Counted from the first letter of the stretch, positions 18,201 through 26,800 are shown. The stretch: 38,171 bases of DNA from Amoeboradix gromovi (GCA_018985225.1 JADGIF010000022.1:1-38171), one strand, 5' to 3'. Notes: a model not told the origin generated them from the letters alone. A program made the numbers and translations.

Positions 18201-18426
18201 CACAGAATCACGAAACAACTTAGGATCTGAACTCGATTCTGATTCATCTGATGATGCAGATATTGAAGATATGCAATTTCGGCCGAAAATGGCATCTTAT
18301 ATGCTGGAATTAGAAGCAAATGAGTCATCTTTCGATGATCAAAGCTTAAGTCCAAGAAGGATGTCAAAATTGCAACAGGAGAATAATTTAGGATCAAATT
18401 CAAGCAGTGCAAAAGAATCCAAGTAG
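15298..18426 (+). CDS. Prominin-family pentaspan membrane protein
   Basis: A 1042-residue protein from the ATG at 15298, which gives a clean signal peptide (MLLHLFLISLVEAQ); the frame opens 13 codons earlier only with a TTG. Five membrane helices are visible: about 82-110 (FTAFSLACALLFCMLTPILA followed by a CCCGC cluster), 131-155, 409-433, 441-466 and 751-776 (WFMLWLLAYVIVITFIGLNL). Two large loops of about 250 and 285 residues, rich in NxS/T sites, lie outside, and a 266-residue Ser-rich tail inside. Signal peptide, Cys cluster after the first helix, paired helices 1-2 and 3-4, and loop sizes all match prominin (CD133), which binds cholesterol in plasma-membrane protrusions. The tail is much longer than in animal prominins. 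Family assignment rests on architecture and spacing rather than on a long identical motif. Confidence 0.72.
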   Translation: MLLHLFLISLVEAQNNYDTPPIALDALKESDVDRIYGSEIPNYYPQGWEYLGSQFLNATRNNGPMEQSDVVPFNPSNVASKFAGLAAFTAFSLACALLFCMLTPILACCCGCFKNRTMSGKGRSKNYENAASALMVLSFILFITIGIITGISAGTMNESIAVIGSSVGSVYNGGLLFGRSTLNEVSAIVDLLATYAEDTVDDISAQTINITMADTTGNLTYLSEILKSNFTFADSITGDLSDSILDMNSDMNTISYEYNTELSQYTDIVNNLTDLGASEQIVASFYYHYQKKSPNPFIFSSDFRSNVGFDSDKFPTTLNSSAVDLTRNKGAFQRQADVVVVRMNRQIQNVTDRLNSTFSDFKKAISSNKISLLNRIDNGYVRSFNPPANRYGASLNEYSAKYKEYASSAAYTILGFVVTIFILFVGIIFCIASKKRKLGMSCASLLFLYAAFSLILSVIIFLMAFTVTEICQQLDNPSFTYGNYQLAAAVTIVDKCSQGMPIGDIMFDPIVLPLVLLLNANATDYFNISNQYDKFVSKINMSSFLDTLDIKIEDVSDFNEITEASNNIYQQNLEATNVTGVIPDHGMNNSMLVEMDRVILLTVNNLDVNSFTYIGNSSTDQPACVDDYNSKCLLQRDHIDVLNTDMSNTNLMLPILKNKSEETMGKAASVKDYMANIPNLIDQSISTFMDLITLGKLKIRDKINSMPNKIKENIQRYFSDLVKTVKCEPIGQVVKVMEFELCSKVRNSLNGMWFMLWLLAYVIVITFIGLNLGANILFRDAKDDDDFVKDKKFNKVALNENKIQASAALMSSDAVYRTESNLGQNSEILKSQELLKDDDSASEPDELRAKVVAGERIAIKVIRSPSKAVEGKVVIPPRTMTGSNLNVSKSPLNPANSNGNLGKSLINTRGSSLTIAKNSSKTVGSSSNLSASPLKLATGNISKSTSPLKSPGIKNVQSHSIGNDMDTTTESRNNLGSELDSDSSDDADIEDMQFRPKMASYMLELEANESSFDDQSLSPRRMSKLQQENNLGSNSSSAKESK

Positions 18427-18798
18427 ACACTGTCATCTTCATTAACCCGCAGCAAATAAATATTTTATACTGTTTTCATTTTGGCACATGAAATGGAATT
18501 TAGTGTTAAATTTAAAATAAGAAACAAACTCAAACTTCTCTGTTCTCATTGAAGTATCGAGCAGGTTTGTCCATCACTTGTATTTACAGAGTCCCATTGT
18601 CAATTCGCTGTACTGAATACAAATTCACTAGCGTTTAAGAAGCTTTATTATTTTTCTTGTAAATTTTATAAAAATGAAAGGCACAATGCTATACTAGGCT
18701 TGCGTTACACAACTTCAAGCATTCAGTTGACAATAATTTTAACTGATTCGTGACAGTTAAAAAAGAACTAGAGAAAACAATTATATTTTTAAATGAAT
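18427..18798. other. Intergenic between convergent genes
   Basis: An AATAAA about 30 bases after the prominin-like stop (near 18460) is its likely poly(A) signal. No further gene or repeat was seen in these 370 bases. Confidence 0.5.
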
Positions 18799-19422
18799 TT
18801 ATTGGGCATCCGGCATATGCTTGGGGTCTGCAGCCTCAAACTCTGCCGAGGTTTTTAGATTCTCAATTATTTCAGAGATTTTTGGAAATCTCTGAATATC
18901 TATTTCAAATCTCGTTGCGTTATACACTTGTGGAACCAAACATGCATCTGCGAAAGTAATATGATCCCCGAATGAATACTTACCTGAGTGCACTTCAGCA
19001 ATCCTTTCAAATGCCTGAAGCCCGTTAGATATAACCTTTGCTGCCCATTCTTTTTTCTTTTCGTCTTGGAATTCCTTCAGAACCTTAAGATTTTGAAGAG
19101 GCTGCGTATCTGCCACAATTACCATGCACATTCCACGAACAATTGCTCTTTCATACTTATCTTTAGGCAACATACTGATTTGAGGATACTCGTCTTCCAA
19201 ATATTCCATAATAGCCATACTTTGATGGATAAACTTATCGTCTACTTGCAAAGTTGGGACGACTCCCATTGGATTTCTACTTAAATTCACGGCATCATGC
19301 TGTTCATTCTTTAGTAAGTTTACGGCAGCATATTCATACTTCAATTTTTTCATGTTCATGACAATACGAACGCGGTAAGAGCAAGAAGATCTCCAATACG
19401 AATACAATTTAAATTGTGTCAT
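18799..19422 (-). CDS. Maleylacetoacetate isomerase / glutathione S-transferase zeta
   Basis: A 207-residue protein, full length for the family (about 208-220). The N-terminal thioredoxin-like domain carries the zeta-class catalytic motif RSSCSYRVRI (S12, S13, C14), then NPMGVVPTLQ with the cis-proline, and QSMAIMEYLEDEYP for glutathione binding. The C-terminal helical domain contains FGDHITFADACLVPQV. The enzyme isomerises maleylacetoacetate to fumarylacetoacetate in the tyrosine/phenylalanine degradation route using glutathione, and zeta GSTs also act on alpha-haloacids. The stop codon sits inside an AATAAA. It lies 23 bp downstream of the thiolase on the same strand. Confidence 0.93.
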   Translation of the reverse strand: MTQFKLYSYWRSSCSYRVRIVMNMKKLKYEYAAVNLLKNEQHDAVNLSRNPMGVVPTLQVDDKFIHQSMAIMEYLEDEYPQISMLPKDKYERAIVRGMCMVIVADTQPLQNLKVLKEFQDEKKKEWAAKVISNGLQAFERIAEVHSGKYSFGDHITFADACLVPQVYNATRFEIDIQRFPKISEIIENLKTSAEFEAADPKHMPDAQ

Positions 19423-19445
19423 AAAAATTTTAGATTAAGATTTAT

Positions 19446-20654
19446 TTATTGTTCGCTGTAAATAACAGAAGCCATTCCCATACCTGTTCCGATACACATC
19501 GAAGTCACTCCAACCTTCTTCCCTTGGCGCTTTAACTCAGGTAGCAAAGTAGCGATTTGTCTTGATCCTGTACAACCAAGCGGATGACCCAATGCAATTG
19601 CACCCCCTTTAACGTTAACTTTTTCAATAGGAATCTTCAACTTCTCTACACAGTAAATGCTTTGAGATGCAAATGCCTCGTTGATTTCAAATATATCTAC
19701 ATCAGCCACAGTTAAGCCAGCCTTTTTTAATGCGGCTGGAATCGCGAAAGCCGGACCTACACCCATAATGTGTGGCGGCACACCTACTACAGCGCTGCAC
19801 ACGAACTTTGCAATTGGTTTCAATCCCAGTTTCTTTGCAATAGATCTTCTCATCAATAACACTGCAGAAGCACCATCACTGACCTGTGACGCATTTCCTG
19901 CAGTAGTAGTTCCTTCAGCCCCAAAGGCAGGTCTTAACTTTGCCAGTTTCTCAGGAGTAGTTCCTGGTCTAATACCATCGTCATCCGTCACAACGATTGT
20001 ATTACCGTCAAACAAAACTTTAGCAGGTACAATTTCGTCTTTAAACAGACCATCTTTTTGAGCCTTTAATGCTCTTGAATGAGATAAAGCAGCAAACTGA
20101 TCTTGTTTCTCTCGGCTTACTTTAAATTCAGCGGCAACTGTGTCACTAGTCATACCCATAGGTAGCATGGTATCTTGCGCAGCTTTGTTGGCACTGGAAA
20201 CTCTTTCGCTGAATGATTCAGGAAGCATTCCTGGTACCATGTAATGCTTTGTCATACTCTCGACACCTGCTCCAATACCTATGTCTATGTCCCCTGCCTT
20301 AATGGCATGGGCAACGCTAGCAACAGCCTGTAATCCTGATGAGCACTGTCGGTTGACAGTACTAACTGACGTTGTAATTGGAAAACCAGCCGATAAAACA
20401 GCCATTCTGCTAACCATTGCCCCACCACTCGGGCTACAGACAGTTCCGACTGTTACTTCTTCAACCAAATCAGGCTTAATTCGAGACTTTTCCAACACTC
20501 CACGTAATACAGTATCCAGTAATTCCTCGATAGGTGTATCTTTAAACCCTCCTTTCTTTGCTCTTGTTATTGCAGTTCTTAATGCACAAACAATAACAAC
20601 GTCATCATCGGATGGTGACGAAACGGATTTGGCGGTTCTATTTAAACTAGACAT
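19446..20654 (-). CDS. 3-ketoacyl-CoA thiolase (peroxisomal ACAA1/POT1 type)
   Basis: A 402-residue thiolase. The nucleophile is C104 in NRQCSSGLQA, a peroxisomal-type motif; NEAFASQ lies near 325, the GHP histidine is H357 (GGAIALGHPLGCTGSRQ), and the second catalytic cysteine is C387 in MCIGTGMGMA. The enzyme cleaves 3-ketoacyl-CoA with CoA in the last step of fatty-acid beta-oxidation. The N-terminus (MSSLNRTAKSVSSPSDD) shows no PTS2 nonapeptide, and the C-terminus (SEQ) is not a PTS1, so the usual peroxisome import signal is not visible. The stop codon overlaps AATAAA. Confidence 0.95.
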   Translation of the reverse strand: MSSLNRTAKSVSSPSDDDVVIVCALRTAITRAKKGGFKDTPIEELLDTVLRGVLEKSRIKPDLVEEVTVGTVCSPSGGAMVSRMAVLSAGFPITTSVSTVNRQCSSGLQAVASVAHAIKAGDIDIGIGAGVESMTKHYMVPGMLPESFSERVSSANKAAQDTMLPMGMTSDTVAAEFKVSREKQDQFAALSHSRALKAQKDGLFKDEIVPAKVLFDGNTIVVTDDDGIRPGTTPEKLAKLRPAFGAEGTTTAGNASQVSDGASAVLLMRRSIAKKLGLKPIAKFVCSAVVGVPPHIMGVGPAFAIPAALKKAGLTVADVDIFEINEAFASQSIYCVEKLKIPIEKVNVKGGAIALGHPLGCTGSRQIATLLPELKRQGKKVGVTSMCIGTGMGMASVIYSEQ

Positions 20655-20759
20655 TTTGTTTTGAAAAAGATTTCAGATAAATATATTTAGCTTCATATGG
20701 AACACCGACTGTAAAACAAGACTGATTAGCTTCTAAGAAAGCATCACGTCTATATCACC

Positions 20760-21490
20760 TACTGGTTAGGGAAATGTTACTGCTACCGTTTCTTCTCTGC
20801 CGACTTAGCCTTTCCAAATTTGATAGCAGACTTCTATGGACTGCGCATTGTTGTAAAACTCATTCTCATCTCTATTTATAACCATACCGCAGTGGGTCTG
20901 CGGGCATACTCGAAGACCATATGAGAATCCATCCTCTAATACTTGCTACTACTGCTATTACATAACTTAAAGCATAATCTCAGGAATTGGTGATAGTGAT
21001 TTCCTTCCGGGTAAGTAGATTAGTATCTTTTGTGCAGAACTCTCAACACCTCCATGATTGTGTTGATAGCTACAATCACCATAGCATATCACTCTCTGTT
21101 GAAACTCTGAATAAAAAAAGGATTGTTTCCTGGGAGTGTAGATGGTAAAACCAACAGCCCATTGCCTCTGCTGGCATGCCAGCTAAGAACGAGATTGCCT
21201 GCTTTGGTCGCAAACGACAATGCTGTGATATTTTGTAGCTACGACAGCATTTTTGGATTTTGGTGGGCGTAGTGACTGCTTCGAGGTCATTGAACGCTCT
21301 TGCATGGTACATATATGAGCTCTCTTGCTTTCTTGCAGATTTATCACAGATGCAATAGTTTGAAGGCTTCTTTTTACTTGCTTGTGTGCATGGATCAAAC
21401 CTGGTTTTGTTCAGAGTCCCATGCCTTGTGCACGTCTGCTTAATAAATGATTCATGATACTCGCCAATGTCCATCTTCCTTTGCACCATG
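20760..21490 (-). mobile_element. Decayed Fanzor/TnpB-like relic, second type, mosaic
   Basis: The minus strand first shows a piece like the other relics (21489 down to about 21395: GEYHESFIKQTCTRHGTLNK, compare CNESFTSQTYTRCANLKK at 24.7 kb). Further along, in one frame, come KNAVVATKYHSIVVCDQSRQ (about 21190-21250), resembling the VVxxDExRTS segment before the zinc ribbon of Fanzor proteins, and after several stops CPQTHCGMVINRDEN at 20862-20906, a typical CxxxxCG...NRDxN last zinc knuckle and RuvC-III aspartate. The spacing between them (about 100 codons) is long. It lies upstream of, and on the same strand as, the thiolase gene. Confidence 0.55.
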
Positions 21491-22132
21491 ACTCCTTCTT
21501 AGACCATGTCTGGGCATGTAAGACTGCAGCTAGCGTCTCTTGGTAATGTACCTAGATCAGGAATATTCTAGCTGTGTAGCTTTGTAGATGTTTCTATGGA
21601 TCAGCAAAACAACTATCGAGATCTCTTGAATTACTACAATAGCGAAAAATAATTTTGGAAGCATAGAATCCGTGCAATTGTGATCAACAATTTATTCAGT
21701 CAGAATATTAAGCTGTAACTCATTACAGAAGATGTGCTGGTGTCTCACTGAGAGGATATATGTAGTCGAAACACTACATGAGCATCGTCGAATGAAAAAA
21801 TTTCGTTCTTTAAGCAAACATTCAAGTCAGGTTTAAGTCTTTATCTGAAGAAGAAACCGATAGGATTCGCTTTATAGAATCACGTATCGTTGAAAATATC
21901 ATATCGGAAAATAGTCTATTTCATCACTCCATATGAGAGTAGTCATGGTATCTGGCTACACGGGATTTCGCAATGAACTTTTCTCTTTTCGGTGTATAGA
22001 CTACCTTGTTCTCTGAAATTGATTCCGTTTTCACAAATTTGCGGTCAAAGAGCCGCGGGCTAACCGGATCAGAAAGATAGACGCAGAAAAGGCGAAAGAG
22101 AAGATAATTAGGATAATCATAGCGATTTGAGT
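21491..22132. other. Intergenic, nothing recognised
   Basis: About 640 bases between the relic and the C2-like gene. Open frames here are short and lack coding character; no tRNA and no copy of the other repeats was found. Confidence 0.45.
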
Positions 22133-22927
22133 TTATTGTCGAAATCTTTTCATGTTCTGAGCAGCCACTCTCGCAGTTTTTTTCGATGCTTGCAGCTGCA
22201 AGAACTCTTTTGGCTCTACCTGGTCTACAAGTGACTTTTTTAATTTTGACAACCGCGTACACCTCTTTGAGTTGGAGAAATACTCTTGGATTTGGTCTGT
22301 CAAGTCTTTGGATTCATTTGGTATATAACTCTGTTTGCCCTCTCTCTGGTGCCCACTTATATGTATTGAAGGAATGTAATCTGGAAATTCGTATTGCTCA
22401 AGCTTCGAGTTTTTAAATTCAGGATAAAGAGTGTATATGGAATTCGATTTCGACAAAGATGTACATGAGTTTCCATATCCAAAACATCCATGGCTAAAAG
22501 TCAGTTCTAGCTCAATCTTTCCAATTCTTCCAAATGCACCCCAAATATCTAAAATGGTTGAAATAGGAGAAGCTTTAACAATATCATGTAGATGGAGGTT
22601 AATAACAGACCATGTTCTCTTATCTTGCCCATGCAAAATAAATTCAAATATAACTTCGTTAAAAGGATGCCTATAATTGCAGGGAATATTCAAAAACATC
22701 TGATTAGTATTATCCCACATGATGACACTGTCCATTTTTTGAACACCAAAGTGTTTGCAATGTTCTTGTGTCTTTAAGCATAAATCCATTCCTTTATACT
22801 GCTTATCCAAAGCTAGGTCTAGAATGCTCAACTTCTTAACTTTAATACTTAGAACTCCGAAAGAGGAATAGTCCGTTCTTGGGTCTAGTAGCAATGATCT
22901 TTGTAAAGTTAATAAATCTAAATCCAT
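22133..22927 (-). CDS. C2-like beta-sandwich protein, unrecognised
   Basis: A 264-residue protein from the ATG at 22927. Residues about 20-145 alternate hydrophobic strands in the manner of a C2 domain (FGVLSIKVKKLSILDLALD at the start, NEVIFEFILHGQ and then GKIELELTF at the end), but the usual calcium-binding aspartates are not evident. Residues 145-220 are polar; the C-terminal 45 residues are basic and helical (LSKLKKSLVDQVEPKEFLQL). I cannot name the family. The start codon lies 22 bp after the OLA1 stop on the same strand, and AATAAA overlaps its own stop codon. Confidence 0.65.
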   Translation of the reverse strand: MDLDLLTLQRSLLLDPRTDYSSFGVLSIKVKKLSILDLALDKQYKGMDLCLKTQEHCKHFGVQKMDSVIMWDNTNQMFLNIPCNYRHPFNEVIFEFILHGQDKRTWSVINLHLHDIVKASPISTILDIWGAFGRIGKIELELTFSHGCFGYGNSCTSLSKSNSIYTLYPEFKNSKLEQYEFPDYIPSIHISGHQREGKQSYIPNESKDLTDQIQEYFSNSKRCTRLSKLKKSLVDQVEPKEFLQLQASKKTARVAAQNMKRFRQ

Positions 22928-22949
22928 TGACCTAAACAAAAATATTTTA

Positions 22950-24158
22950 TTACTTTTTCTTTGCTTGAGTTGTCAAGTTAAATTTGAAAAAAATGATGTC
23001 ACCATCTTCTACAACATAGTCTCGTCCTCTTTGATAATACTTACCTGCATTCTTGACAGCAGCTTCTGAGCCAAGCTCCTTTAAATCCTCAAATTTCATC
23101 ACTTCCGCCATGATAAAGCCTTTCTCAAAATCACCATGAATGACTCCAGCAGCTTGTGGTGCTTTGATTCCGTTTCTTATAGTCCACGCTCTCACCTCTT
23201 TTGGACCAAAGGTAAAAAAGTGACCCAAATTTAAATTGGAATAGCCAGAGTGTGTGATCTTCGGCAACGCACTTACAACATCTTTACCTAGGGCTTTTAA
23301 GTATTCATTTCTTTTCTCTTCTGAATCTAGAAGCGCCAGAGTGCTTTCTAAAGCAGCAGAGAATGGAATCAATGAGTCGCCGGGTGAATTCTCCTCTATC
23401 CATTGCTTGACCTTGACAAGGTATTTGTTCTTCTTTCTAACATAATCCTTCTCGCTGAGATTACACAAGTATATAACTGGTTTGGCTGTCAAAAGCATTA
23501 AAGTGTTTAGTACTTCGATCTCTCGATTTGACCAGTCACCATGTCTTATGTCTTTCTTTTGATCTTTCAACAGCTCCAAGGCTTTCATCATGCAGTCAAA
23601 TTCTTCTTTTTTAGCTTTTTGATCTGGATTTGCACCACTGCCCAACCTTAAAGCAGTCTTTTTGACATTCGCCGATTGCTTCTCCAAGAACTCAACATCC
23701 TTTTTGCGCAATTCTTCACGGATAGCGTCCAAATCCAAAGTTGGATTTACCTCACCCTCAACATGTACCACCTCATCATCATCAAAACATCTAACCATGT
23801 GGAATATCCCATCCACAGCTTTTATGTTTGCAAGAAATGCATTACCAAGTCCCGCACCTTCGGCAGCACCTTTTACGAGTCCTGCAATATCGATTACAGT
23901 TAGATAGGCAGGCACTTTTGAGGCAGGTTTAAACTGATCTCTCAACCAGTCAAATCTTTCATCAGGAACACTAACCCGACCTTCTGTAGGGTCAATTGTA
24001 CAGAATGGATAATTTTCAGCAGGAATAGAACTATTTGTGATACAATTGAAGAAAGTCGATTTACCTACATTAGGCAACCCCACTATTCCTATTTTAAGGT
24101 TGTTGCTAGGTCTTCCAAGCATTATTTTATCATCTATTGTTTTCTTTTTGGGTGGCAT
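22950..24158 (-). CDS. OLA1: Obg-like ATPase OLA1 (YchF family)
   Basis: A 402-residue protein. The start at 24158 (MPPKKK) matches the N-terminus of OLA1 orthologues; the frame's upstream ATG adds 14 residues without family match. The P-loop GLPNVGKS is at 27-34, followed by [11 protein letters not shown] (switch I) and [20 protein letters not shown] (G3). The G4 position is NLSEKD instead of NKxD, the known basis for ATP over GTP preference in this family. A coiled-coil insert and the C-terminal TGS domain ([14 protein letters not shown]) are present. OLA1/YchF associates with ribosomes and regulates translation and stress responses. The stop codon overlaps AATAAA. Confidence 0.97.
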   Translation of the reverse strand: MPPKKKTIDDKIMLGRPSNNLKIGIVGLPNVGKSTFFNCITNSSIPAENYPFCTIDPTEGRVSVPDERFDWLRDQFKPASKVPAYLTVIDIAGLVKGAAEGAGLGNAFLANIKAVDGIFHMVRCFDDDEVVHVEGEVNPTLDLDAIREELRKKDVEFLEKQSANVKKTALRLGSGANPDQKAKKEEFDCMMKALELLKDQKKDIRHGDWSNREIEVLNTLMLLTAKPVIYLCNLSEKDYVRKKNKYLVKVKQWIEENSPGDSLIPFSAALESTLALLDSEEKRNEYLKALGKDVVSALPKITHSGYSNLNLGHFFTFGPKEVRAWTIRNGIKAPQAAGVIHGDFEKGFIMAEVMKFEDLKELGSEAAVKNAGKYYQRGRDYVVEDGDIIFFKFNLTTQAKKK

Positions 24159-24224
24159 AACTTTGACTCGTTTTCCCCTAAATAGAAACCGGGTAAGCAT
24201 GGGAGATCATAAAAAATTAAATAT

Positions 24225-24443
24225 TTATTTATAGTATTCCTGTATTCTTGTCAACACGTTAAGTCTTAGCTTCAACTGATCTTTAAAAATTCGTTCTCTG
24301 TCCTTTCTTTCGTCTGATCGTCTTTTAGTAGTAGGCTTTGTGTATCGCATGTTGTCGAACCATTTATCTTTTAGCATTAGCTTTCTGCAAACTCTATTGA
24401 ATGTTCCAACAAGTCCAACTTTTGGATTTAACAATAAAACCAT
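24225..24443 (-). CDS. Mitochondrial ribosomal protein bS21m
   Basis: A 72-residue basic protein whose order of motifs fits the S21 family: an N-terminal GTFNRVCRKLM segment, then KDKWFDNMRYTKPTTKRRSD matching the I..xRRRxYYEKPxxRR core, and a long basic helix to the end. It would be part of the mitochondrial small ribosomal subunit. A cleavable presequence is not obvious, as in many S21m proteins. AATAAA overlaps the stop. Its start codon lies only 34 bp downstream of the C-terminus of the Fanzor relic. Confidence 0.8.
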   Translation of the reverse strand: MVLLLNPKVGLVGTFNRVCRKLMLKDKWFDNMRYTKPTTKRRSDERKDRERIFKDQLKLRLNVLTRIQEYYK

Positions 24444-24477
24444 TTTTGAGCTGAAAGAGTGTTTTGAGATCTCCTCG

Positions 24478-25210
24478 TTAAAAGTCTAGATTTCCGAGAA
24501 AATCGAGAATTTCCACAGAGAAACTAATGCTAGTTTCTCCGTTACAGTGATCGCTCACGCTTTCACTACCCTGAGGCGGGATTGAATAAGGATGCAGATA
24601 CTTGATGTATATGTTCCTTGCTGCCATATGATCTCTACTTGTCTCCAAATGACACTTTGTACAGCTATAGCTTTGTAAGTTGGTTTTCTTTAGATTAGCA
24701 CACCTTGTATATGTCTGACTAGTAAATGATTCATTGCATTCGACCATCGTCTTTCCTCTTTGCCTACACTTGAACTTCTAGCGTTCCTTGAATGTGTAAT
24801 GGGACATTGTAGCCATGTTTCTTGCGACCTTGCTCGACAAGCTACTTAGCATCTGGCTCGTATTGAACGAGGGTAAGTATATGAGATCATACGTCTTTGT
24901 ATGATGTACCTGTTAGTTATTTCTTTAGATTTGACATATTCAGGATTACATCTATTTATTCCATTTACCATTTGCGAAAAGGAAGAATATCTAGTATTTA
25001 AGCTGTTAGAAAAATCTGGAAAAGTCTTAAAATGATACAAAAATATATAAAAATTCGCGATAAATGATTTATTCAAGAAAATAGTCAAGCTGTTGGACCA
25101 CTACGAAAACTAGACAAACTTTTCAAAACATTTGTCAAAAAAGACAAGCCTTGAGTGTAAATTCCCGTCATTGTTAGCGATACTCTAGGCAACCCTTAGT
25201 TAGAAATTGT
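24478..25210 (-). mobile_element. Fanzor/TnpB-like gene relic, copy C (best preserved)
   Basis: Minus-strand reading, from about 25210 down: GLPRVSLTMTGIYTQGL, which resembles the first RuvC block; a frameshifted middle; then in one frame KTYDLIYLPSFNTSQM, SSKVARNMATMSHYTFKER, an in-frame TAG at 24778-24780, and KFKCRQRGKTMVECNESF followed by TSQTYTRCANLKK and SYSCTKCHLETSRDHMAARN. The order LP-F-S-QM / ARNM--SHY-F--R / E-TS-TC--C / C--C / RD--AARN is the RuvC-II, zinc ribbon and RuvC-III arrangement of TnpB and eukaryotic Fanzor nucleases. The conserved tail ends EILDFLGNLDF at the stop, 24478-24480. One zinc cysteine is Tyr here, so it is inactive. Bases 24798-25092 are repeated at 1-294. 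Confidence 0.85.
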
Positions 25211-25626
25211 CTTCTATTTAAGTAGGTTCTTAATTCTCCATAGATCTCTTATGAATAAGTGGTTTTTTAACAAGCATCACCGTCTCAATATGCTACAATG
25301 ACCTCTCTGATGTGGTTATACCTCTATTATCATAAGAAATCACCTTTTATCATTTCCTTTTCACCTTCACTTGTCTTGTCTTCTTTCTCTGTATCATCAA
25401 ATTTCATATTCGCGGCCGATACGTTCCTTAATCAAGCTCTCTAGACAGTCTATGCACCTTTTTAAGATTTGCTGGTGTCCTTGATGACCTAGTATTAGTG
25501 CAATGAACTCCCAAGACTTTTACAGTGCAGTTTTGGTGGTTTTTCGATGGGCATTGATCCTATAGCAAGCCCATGTCTTTTTAACATTCCCACTTACCCC
25601 TCTTGTCCAGTCATAGCATATCTCCT
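25211..25626. other. Intergenic, nothing firm
   Basis: It could hold the 5' part of the Fanzor relic, but I find no motif to support that. No gene or tRNA seen. It must include the promoter of the aminotransferase. Confidence 0.4.
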
Positions 25627-26400
25627 ATGTTAATTAGCTATAGTAGATCGCTGAACAAATACACAACAACGCTAGCACATAATCTTGATAATATTCTGCA
25701 AAATAGCAACGGCGTGTACACGACTTGTAGAGCATTTGAAAGTAAAATTTTTATGTTTTCCCATCATTTAGACAGAATAAAGAATGGTTTATTACAATCT
25801 AACATCTTATTCAGTAAGTCTGATGAGGACATTATAAGGAACATAATTAAAAAGAACTTGAACGGCTTTGATAGAGTTACAATCATCTTTGACAACAGTA
25901 ACATTTTTGCAAGTTTTGCTAATGTTTCCAAGATAAATTCAACTGTATCTGTTAAAGCTATCGTAGGTAAACGTGACAACGCGAATGTAAAGAGCGTGAA
26001 ATGGGTTAATCAGAGAAAAGAATATGAGAAATTTATAAATGAGGATGTTAACGAAGTCATTTTAACAGACAAGAATGGAAATTGCTATGAAGGGCTCTCA
26101 TCTAACTTTTATGCAGTTGTGGGAGATAAAATATACACTGCACCTTTGGCTTATGTATTGCCTGGTACCGTACAACAACTTGTTATTGATTTATTTCCTG
26201 ATAGAGTGGTCTATCAATTCCCGAATATAAATGATATCTGGGATGCCGCAATTATATCATCAACATCAAGACTAGTGCTCGGAGTTGATAAATTATATTT
26301 TCAAGATAAAGTCAAAGAGTTAGACAAAGACAACAGGGTCGTACGACAGGTGCAAGAGAAGCTATATGAAGCTGTTGTAAGTAAATCTGAAGTAATGTAA
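25627..26400 (+). CDS. Class IV aminotransferase / aminodeoxychorismate lyase-like (fold type IV PLP enzyme)
   Basis: A 257-residue protein from the ATG at 25627; the frame's earlier start at 25603 is a TTG. The family pattern is visible throughout: VYTTCRAFESKIFMFSHHLD (substrate and phosphate-binding start), the VKSVKWVNQRKEYEKF segment that carries the PLP lysine in this fungal/plant subgroup, VNEVILTDKNGNCYEGLSSN, then VLPGTVQQLVIDLF. Fold type IV enzymes include branched-chain and D-amino-acid aminotransferases and aminodeoxychorismate lyase; the subgroup with the VK(N/D)S-W-R spacing has no well established substrate, so I leave that open. An inverted-repeat element begins about 16 bp after the stop codon. 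Confidence 0.82.
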   Translation: MLISYSRSLNKYTTTLAHNLDNILQNSNGVYTTCRAFESKIFMFSHHLDRIKNGLLQSNILFSKSDEDIIRNIIKKNLNGFDRVTIIFDNSNIFASFANVSKINSTVSVKAIVGKRDNANVKSVKWVNQRKEYEKFINEDVNEVILTDKNGNCYEGLSSNFYAVVGDKIYTAPLAYVLPGTVQQLVIDLFPDRVVYQFPNINDIWDAAIISSTSRLVLGVDKLYFQDKVKELDKDNRVVRQVQEKLYEAVVSKSEVM

Positions 26401-26416
26401 TATCAAATGTTTACGT

Positions 26417-26700
26417 TGGGACACCAAATATAAAAACTAGACTAACTCGTTTTTAAATGAGGTGCACCATACGGAGGAAATCATTAATAAAAGATCTTCT
26501 ATTATACCACTTTTCTTTCATTGATTGTATTCCCTCTTCAAAATAAAAGTAGAAGACCCTGCATCTCGTTCAAATATACGAGGTCTTTGAGCATCTAAAC
26601 AAAAGGTGCATTTTCTTAGACGGTGCTCTTTTCTAGAGTCATTTTGTAATGTTATACTAACATCGTTACTCTTGTCTATTCTAGTTTTTACAGAGTAATA
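26417..26700. mobile_element. Degenerate copy of the inverted-repeat element
   Basis: The left end, TGGGACACCAAATATAAAAA plus CTAGACTAACTCG, is identical over about 27 bases to the left end at 13913. Internal blocks are also shared (GAGGTGC-CCATA-GGAGGAAAT, TTTCATT, AATAAAA). A weak inverse of the end appears near 26671-26690 (TCTATTCTAGTTTTTACAG), so the right border is approximate. Confidence 0.65.
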
Positions 26701-26800
26701 GTGATATTTTATTTGAAATAAAGATTGGATGAAAGAGTAAGAGAATAGCTTTACAGAATATTTATTTTTGAAATTTCAATACAAAAAGTTATTTATTCTC

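Noticed and set aside
21924-22262. 112-codon minus-strand frame overlapping the end of the C2-like gene
   Set aside because: It overlaps the real gene in another frame and has no recognisable content.
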